The notes below the pieces were generated by a model. That model searched no databases. It was not told the DNA's origin and saw nothing but the letters and a program-made list of their open reading frames with translations. DNA of 54,910 bases from Bradyrhizobium sp. AS23.2 (GTDB taxonomy: Bacteria; Pseudomonadota; Alphaproteobacteria; Rhizobiales; Xanthobacteraceae). Location of the stretch: contig NZ_LGHM01000007.1 of assembly GCF_001908185.1 (NCBI RefSeq), positions 1 to 54,910 on the forward strand, in the 5' to 3' direction. A program made the position numbers and the translations under genes. This document shows, one piece after another, positions 50,885 to 54,910 of the stretch (the first letter of the stretch is position 1; each line of letters starts with the position of its first letter).

Positions 50885-51555
50885 TCGATCAAGCTCGTCG
50901 CGAACACACGCTACGAACAGTATCATGAACAGCTGTGGTTAACGGATGGTTAAACAGTTGCACGCCTAGAGATGTCGCGACGGCGCACGGCGGGCAATGG
51001 CACGCAAAATCAGTCAGCAATGTCCTTTGGGCGTACCTAGCGTAGGAGCAGAGGCTCGCGCCAAAAGCGCTTTCGGCTCCATAAGCGTTCTTTTGCCCGA
51101 TCACCGCCGACGGGCGATAGCCGGGGCCGCGCATCCTTCGAGGCCTCCGCTACGCTCCGGCACCTCAGGATGACGGTGACAGATTGGTGCAGGTAGAACG
51201 TCCTCAGGAAACCGCCGTTCTTCTGGCTCGTTGCCGCTCCACACAAGCGCAGAGCATCGAGCCATGTCGGACGCCTACGACGTTTTTAGCGCAGCACGGC
51301 GGCTCGACGGGAACATCGACCGCTGATCTTCCTCTCTCCATGCAAATTTGGTCGGCTGCCATTCCACGGGAATAGAGCTCAGCCGAGTTCCGCAACGGTT
51401 GACCTTTTTACCGCTACCCAGTTGGATGCGCGCGCAACGAGGCACGACGACATCTCATCGTGGATCTGGAGAGGTCGACGATCAGGCCTGAGCCCGCGCG
51501 GGGCTCGGTGCGATCCGGCGTTGGACTGTGCCGCAGGATTCGACAGGGGCTTCTC
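50885..51555. other. 671-bp spacer with partial repeat element
   Basis: Contains half of a palindromic repeat (51131-51175). A 20-codon open frame at 51264-51326 (MSDAYDVFSAARRLDGNIDR) has no ribosome site, so I do not call it a gene. The sorbosone-dehydrogenase-like promoter must lie at the right end. Confidence 0.45.
51131..51175. repeat. Partial palindromic repeat, CATCCTTCGAGGC type
   Basis: CATCCTTCGAGGC at the left and CTCAGGATGACG at the right, with CCG-CTACG-CTCCGG inside. It matches the arms of the element at 41548-41647 and appears to be a half or collapsed copy. Confidence 0.5.
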
Positions 51556-52857
51556 ATGAGTTTTTCCAGCATCTTTGCGCAGTTCGTCGCATTCGTCGGC
51601 GGCATCGCACTGCAATGGCGGAAGCTGTCGGGCACCGAGCCCGCGCCGGCCTGGGGCCAGACCCCCGCCATTCCCGAAGCCAAGCCGCAAGGCGCCATCC
51701 CGACGCTGAAGATGCCGACGGCGCGCGGCTGGAGCGAGGGCCAGAAACCGACCGTCGCGCCCGGGCTCAAGGTCAATGCGTTCGCGACCGGCCTCAACCA
51801 TCCGCGCTGGATCGAGGTGCTGCCCAATGGCGACGTGCTGATCGCGGAAGCAACGCAGATCGCAGGCCCGCCGCGCACCGTGTTTCACTACGCAATGCAG
51901 GCAACGATGCGGCGCGCCGCCGCGCTCGGTGTCAGCGCCAACCGCATCACGCTGCTGCGCGACAAGGACGGTGACGGCGTCGCCGAAGTGCGCGGCGCCT
52001 TCATGGAAAACCTCAGCCAGCCGTTCGGCATGGCACTGGTCGGCGACACCTTCTATGTCGGCAACACCGACGGCGTGATGGCCTTTCCCTATGTCGCGAA
52101 TGCCGACCGCATCACCGCGCCGGGCAAGCGGCTCACCACATTCAAGCCGAGCGGCCACTGGACACGAAGCCTGCTCGCAAGCCCCGACGGCAAGAAGCTC
52201 TATGCCGGCGTCGGCTCGCTGAGCAACATCGCCGAAATGGGCATGGAGGTCGAGGAAGGCCGCGCCGCGGTCTACGAGCTCGATCTCGTCGCCGGCACGC
52301 ATCGCATCTTCGGGGCGGGCCTGCGCAATCCTGTGGGCCTTGCCTGGGAGCCAACTACGTCCGTGCTCTGGACCGTCGTCAACGAGCGCGACGGGCTCGG
52401 CGACGAGACGCCGCCGGACTATCTCACCTCGGTGCGCGACGGCGGCTTCTATGGCTGGCCCTATTGCTACTGGGGCAAGACGGTCGACGACCGCGTGCCG
52501 CAGGATCCGGCGATGGTCGCCAAAGCGCTCACGCCGGACTATGCGCTCGGCGGCCATACCGCTTCGCTCGGCCTATGCTGGATGCCGGCGGGCACGCTGC
52601 CCGGGTTCCCCGACGGCATGGTGATCGGCCAGCACGGCTCGTGGAATCGCAGCAAGCTGTCCGGCTACAAGGTCGTGTTCATCCCGTTCGAGAACGGCAA
52701 GCCCTCCGGCCCGGCGCGCGACATCCTCTCGGGCTTCCTCGCGCCGGACGAGAAGGAGTCCTACGGCCGTCCGGTCGGCGTCGCAATCGGCCCCGACAAG
52801 TCGCTGCTGATGGCAGACGACGTCGGCAACGTGATCTGGCGCGTGACGGGCGCGTAA
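51556..52857 (+). CDS. PQQ-dependent sugar dehydrogenase-like (L-sorbosone dehydrogenase type) beta-propeller
   Basis: The protein has 433 residues from ATG 51556 (AGGGGC before it). The N-terminus is a hydrophobic anchor or signal (SSIFAQFVAFVGGIALQW). The six-bladed propeller pattern includes VNAFATGLNHPRWIEVLPNGDVLIAEA, RDKDGDGVAEVRGAFMENLSQPFGMALVGDTFYVGNTDGV, LLASPDGKKLYAGVGSLSN, FGAGLRNPVGLAWEP and DGGFYGWPYCYWG. The conserved final blade is KSLLMADDVGNVIWRVTGA. This family includes soluble aldose and sorbosone dehydrogenases using PQQ in the periplasm. The immediate neighbour is an aspartate dehydrogenase on the opposite strand; no operon is evident. Confidence 0.9.
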   Translation: MSFSSIFAQFVAFVGGIALQWRKLSGTEPAPAWGQTPAIPEAKPQGAIPTLKMPTARGWSEGQKPTVAPGLKVNAFATGLNHPRWIEVLPNGDVLIAEATQIAGPPRTVFHYAMQATMRRAAALGVSANRITLLRDKDGDGVAEVRGAFMENLSQPFGMALVGDTFYVGNTDGVMAFPYVANADRITAPGKRLTTFKPSGHWTRSLLASPDGKKLYAGVGSLSNIAEMGMEVEEGRAAVYELDLVAGTHRIFGAGLRNPVGLAWEPTTSVLWTVVNERDGLGDETPPDYLTSVRDGGFYGWPYCYWGKTVDDRVPQDPAMVAKALTPDYALGGHTASLGLCWMPAGTLPGFPDGMVIGQHGSWNRSKLSGYKVVFIPFENGKPSGPARDILSGFLAPDEKESYGRPVGVAIGPDKSLLMADDVGNVIWRVTGA

Positions 52858-52859
52858 GT

Positions 52860-53684
52860 TTACGTCCCGACGCAGAGCGTGGCGCGCTGCTTGCGCAGCA
52901 GCGCAATCACGGACAGCGCCGTGATCATCCCGGTCTTGGGATTCTCGGACGGGATGTTCTCGATCGACATCGAGAAGCGCGCCGAATCCGCCTCGACCTC
53001 GATGCGGTGAACGTTGCGCGTCACGGTCGGGTCCGCCCAGATCTGCACTTGAGTGCGATCGGGACCGACGCCCGCGAGCGACAGTGCCACCGCGACGTTG
53101 AGATTGGCTGGAAAGCCTTTTGCCGCCTCGCGGGCCGTGCCCTCGAACAGCTTGAGCGGCTCACGCAGATTGTCGATATCGATATTGTTCTCGACAATGA
53201 ACGGCGCGCCCTTCAAGCCGTCGATCGGCTTGCGCGTGACCATCCTCACGGAATTGACGGTGCCGACAGCCGCGGCGTTGACGGCGTCGAGGCCGATCAG
53301 CGCGCCGGTCGGCACGATGATGCGGCCGCCACTGGCACGGGCGAGATCGATCAGATCGGAATTGTCGAGCAGCGCACCGACGCTGACGACGACAGCCGCC
53401 TTGCCGCGCTTCACCGCAGGCTCGACGATCTCGCGCAGATGCCGGCTCGGCGCGCATTCGACCACGATGTCGGCAGCGTCGCCCAGCTGATCGATCGGCA
53501 ACACCTGCGGCGGGCGGCGCAGGCCGCTGACGAACGCCTGATGTTTTGCGGGATCGCGCACGGCCACCGCCGAAAGACTAAGTCCCTCGATGCCCTGATC
53601 GAGTGCGGTCGCGATCTTGGTGCCGATCGAGCCCAGCCCTGCGATGGCAACCCGCAATTCGTTCGAAGCTCTCTGTTCAGTCAT
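52860..53684 (-). CDS. nadX: L-aspartate dehydrogenase (NadX-like)
   Basis: The protein has 274 residues from ATG 53684 (MTEQRASNELRVAIAGLGSI), with GTGGGG upstream. The N-terminal NAD-binding motif is VAIAGLGSIGTKIATAL. The family-specific regions IVVECAPSRHLREIV and GRIIVPTGALIGLDAVNAA are present, as is the C-terminal ANLNVAVALSLAGVGPDRTQVQIWADPTVTRNVHRIEV with its catalytic His/Asp region. Aspartate dehydrogenase oxidises L-aspartate to iminoaspartate, which can feed NAD biosynthesis through quinolinate synthase. No nadA or nadC is adjacent, so use in another pathway is possible. Converges with the propeller gene, with only 2 bp between the stops. Confidence 0.85.
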   Translation of the reverse strand: MTEQRASNELRVAIAGLGSIGTKIATALDQGIEGLSLSAVAVRDPAKHQAFVSGLRRPPQVLPIDQLGDAADIVVECAPSRHLREIVEPAVKRGKAAVVVSVGALLDNSDLIDLARASGGRIIVPTGALIGLDAVNAAAVGTVNSVRMVTRKPIDGLKGAPFIVENNIDIDNLREPLKLFEGTAREAAKGFPANLNVAVALSLAGVGPDRTQVQIWADPTVTRNVHRIEVEADSARFSMSIENIPSENPKTGMITALSVIALLRKQRATLCVGT

Positions 53685-53791
53685 CGCGCCCCACTTTCCC
53701 GCCAGGCCAATGTCATAGCCTGTCACGCCTCCCGCGCATAGCTGCGCAGGCGCGCCTCGACCGCAAGCGGGGCGAGATGAAGCGACTTCTC

Positions 53792-54733
53792 CTACCTTCG
53801 CTTCGGCGGAGGCGTCACCATCGCGGTGGCCGGCTCGGGCGGCGTCAGATGGCGCGGGACGATGATGGACTGGCCGGGCGTGAGCGGTGCGTTCTCCGGT
53901 AGCGAGTTGCTCTGCGCGAGCGTCCACAAAGGCACACGATGGGCGGCTGCGATGCTCTCCAAGGTATCGCCGGCGCGTACGGGCACCCGAACGCCGGAGT
54001 CCCACAATTCCACCAGCGTATCCGCGGGCACGAGATAGCGCAGCGGCACCGCGTCGGCCTGGGTCTGCGCGGGGATGCGCGGCAGCTGCGTCACCATCTC
54101 CACGATCTGGCGGTGGATGTCGTCAGACTTCTCGATGTTGATGTGGGTGACGCGGCTGTTCTCCTTCAGGTCATAGCTCGCATAATGGCCGCGATAGCCG
54201 GGCACGGCCACGACGTCGCCGCCGCCGAGCACGCTGTCGGAGAGGAAGATGTTGATGAAGCGCTCGACATTGAGCGGCACGTCGCCGGTCGCATGCGCGG
54301 GGTCGATGGCGATGACGAGGCTGATCGGGATGTTCTCCTTGGCCGCCATCTCGGAAATGACAATCGAGCACAGCCCGCCCATGGAGTGGCCGATCAGCAC
54401 GATCGGCGCCGGCGTCTCCTTGTAGCTGGCGATGGCGCGGTTGCCGATCAGCCGACAGATGGTGAATTCATAGACATCCGCCGAGAAGCCGGCCTGCGTC
54501 AGTTTCTCGCTGAGCCGGTCAATGCCGGTCGAGAAGATCGGTCCCATGGCGCCGCGAAACAGGTAGATCTTCGGCGACGGTAGCGGTTCGACAGGTGGAG
54601 CGGGAGGCGGTGGCGGCGCGATGGCCGCGACTGCTGCGCGCTTCGGCTTGGCGGGTGAGGCCGCGGTCGCGGCCGTGCCCAAAGCAAGCAGCGCAATCGC
54701 TGCCAGCACGACAACTCGCCTCAAATCGATCAT
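53792..54733 (-). CDS. Secreted lipase-like alpha/beta hydrolase with LysM domain
   Basis: The protein has 313 residues from ATG 54733 (MIDLRRVVVLAAIALLALGT), whose signal ends near TAA/AA at residue 25. A Pro-rich linker leads to an alpha/beta hydrolase domain with the nucleophile elbow GHSMGG (Ser117). The C-terminal LysM domain (RVPVRAGDTLESIAAAHRVPLWTLAQSNSLPENAPLTPGQSIIVP, about 252-298) binds peptidoglycan. A periplasmic or surface esterase anchored on the cell wall is likely. The longer upstream reading is rejected because the signal would be internal. Confidence 0.88.
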   Translation of the reverse strand: MIDLRRVVVLAAIALLALGTAATAASPAKPKRAAVAAIAPPPPPAPPVEPLPSPKIYLFRGAMGPIFSTGIDRLSEKLTQAGFSADVYEFTICRLIGNRAIASYKETPAPIVLIGHSMGGLCSIVISEMAAKENIPISLVIAIDPAHATGDVPLNVERFINIFLSDSVLGGGDVVAVPGYRGHYASYDLKENSRVTHINIEKSDDIHRQIVEMVTQLPRIPAQTQADAVPLRYLVPADTLVELWDSGVRVPVRAGDTLESIAAAHRVPLWTLAQSNSLPENAPLTPGQSIIVPRHLTPPEPATAMVTPPPKRR

Positions 54734-54804
54734 CGGTCCAGCAGTCCCGCCACGGGAGGCGATCGCCTCCCCAAGCGGGCTTAGTGACCACCGATTGGGT
54801 GGTT

Positions 54805-54850
54805 TTTGGGGCACAAACAACACCGCCGTCGGCATGGCTGCCGACGGCGG
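54805..54850 (-). terminator. Strong hairpin terminator of the gene at the right edge
   Basis: CCGCCGTCGGCA-TGGC-TGCCGACGGCGG, a perfect 12-bp stem at 54823-54850. In the minus direction it is followed by TGTTGTTTGTG, a T-rich tail. It lies just downstream of the stop at 54876. Confidence 0.75.
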
Positions 54851-54875
54851 TCGATCAATATCCGGAATCAACGAC

Positions 54876-54910
54876 TTAGTTGCGCGCCGGCGCCGTCGCG
54901 GCCGCCGACC
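54876..54910 (-). CDS. C-terminal end of a gene extending beyond the window
   Basis: Only about 11 codons are visible before a TAA stop at 54876-54878. They read SAAATAPARN, an Ala/Pro-rich tail. Supported chiefly by the strong terminator directly downstream. The protein cannot be identified. Confidence 0.5.
   Translation of the reverse strand, partial: SAAATAPARN

Noticed and set aside
51264..51326. 20-codon open frame MSDAYDVFSAARRLDGNIDR
   Set aside because: No ribosome site, too short to judge, no recognisable family.
1..54910. CRISPR array, tRNA, rRNA, integrase or transposase
   Set aside because: No regularly spaced direct repeats of CRISPR size, no cloverleaf or rRNA sequence, and no transposase or integrase motif was recognised.

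Overview
The window is high-GC DNA of the alphaproteobacterial, rhizobial type. I infer Bradyrhizobium or a close relative from three things: the gene families present (AsmA, TSUP, TRAP, DUF1127, DUF1328, DUF2934, SulP), FixK-type boxes of the form TTGA-N6-TCAA, and several copies of palindromic intergenic repeats that I recall from Bradyrhizobium genomes. No rRNA, tRNA, CRISPR array, integrase or transposase is visible. It reads as ordinary chromosome with some accessory patches, mainly around 11-24 kb and 48-51.5 kb, where small genes, remnants and empty spacers cluster.

Layout. 1-5.6 kb: an AsmA-family envelope protein running off the left edge, then a cytochrome P450 and a divergent TetR regulator that share a 20-bp palindromic operator. 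5.7-10.3 kb: a membrane Cache/class III adenylate cyclase, then a membrane-anchored TAXI solute receptor and a DUF4239 protein, divergent around a FixK-like box. 10.4-16.2 kb: a cysteine-synthase-like PLP enzyme, a ThuA-like Tat-exported protein, a class C beta-lactamase-fold hydrolase, a frameshifted ModA-like binding protein and its divergent LysR regulator. 16.5-22.4 kb: a 1041-residue winged-helix/ATPase/TPR regulator, divergent from a 62-residue membrane protein and a TSUP exporter, then an orphan branched-chain-type ABC binding protein. 22.4-25.7 kb: a cluster of small stress or microoxic genes (GlsB/YeaQ type, a 59-residue basic protein, DUF1127), a decayed secreted-protein gene in three frames, and a GntR-slipin operon whose operator overlaps an apparently leaderless start.

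25.7-35.7 kb: an MFS transporter, a CHASE-GGDEF-EAL protein, a TRAP operon (dctP, fused dctQM, D-2-hydroxyacid dehydrogenase) and a caspase-like peptidase with a twice-frameshifted tail. 35.9-41.8 kb: a SulP transporter with STAS domain, a small conserved protein, a Gly/His-rich protein with two CpxP-like repeats, a GlcD/Dld-type FAD dehydrogenase, a hotdog thioesterase and DUF1328. 42-48.3 kb: a UvrD/PcrA helicase, a Cys-repeat secreted protein overlapping an OmpA-like protein, a DUF962/Mpo1-like membrane protein, an extended SDR epimerase and an ICMT-like methyltransferase. 48.4-54.9 kb: small secreted, DUF2934 and coiled-coil proteins, a sorbosone-dehydrogenase-like beta-propeller, an aspartate dehydrogenase, a lipase/LysM protein and the tail of one more gene.

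The most unusual observation is inside the helicase gene. A 121-bp palindromic repeat element, bounded by perfect 15-bp inverted repeats, lies in the open frame between helicase motifs II and III and adds about 40 residues. This resembles what is known for Rickettsia palindromic elements. Other points of interest are three FixK/FNR-like boxes upstream of small membrane genes, and the GntR operator that overlaps both a -10 element and a start codon.
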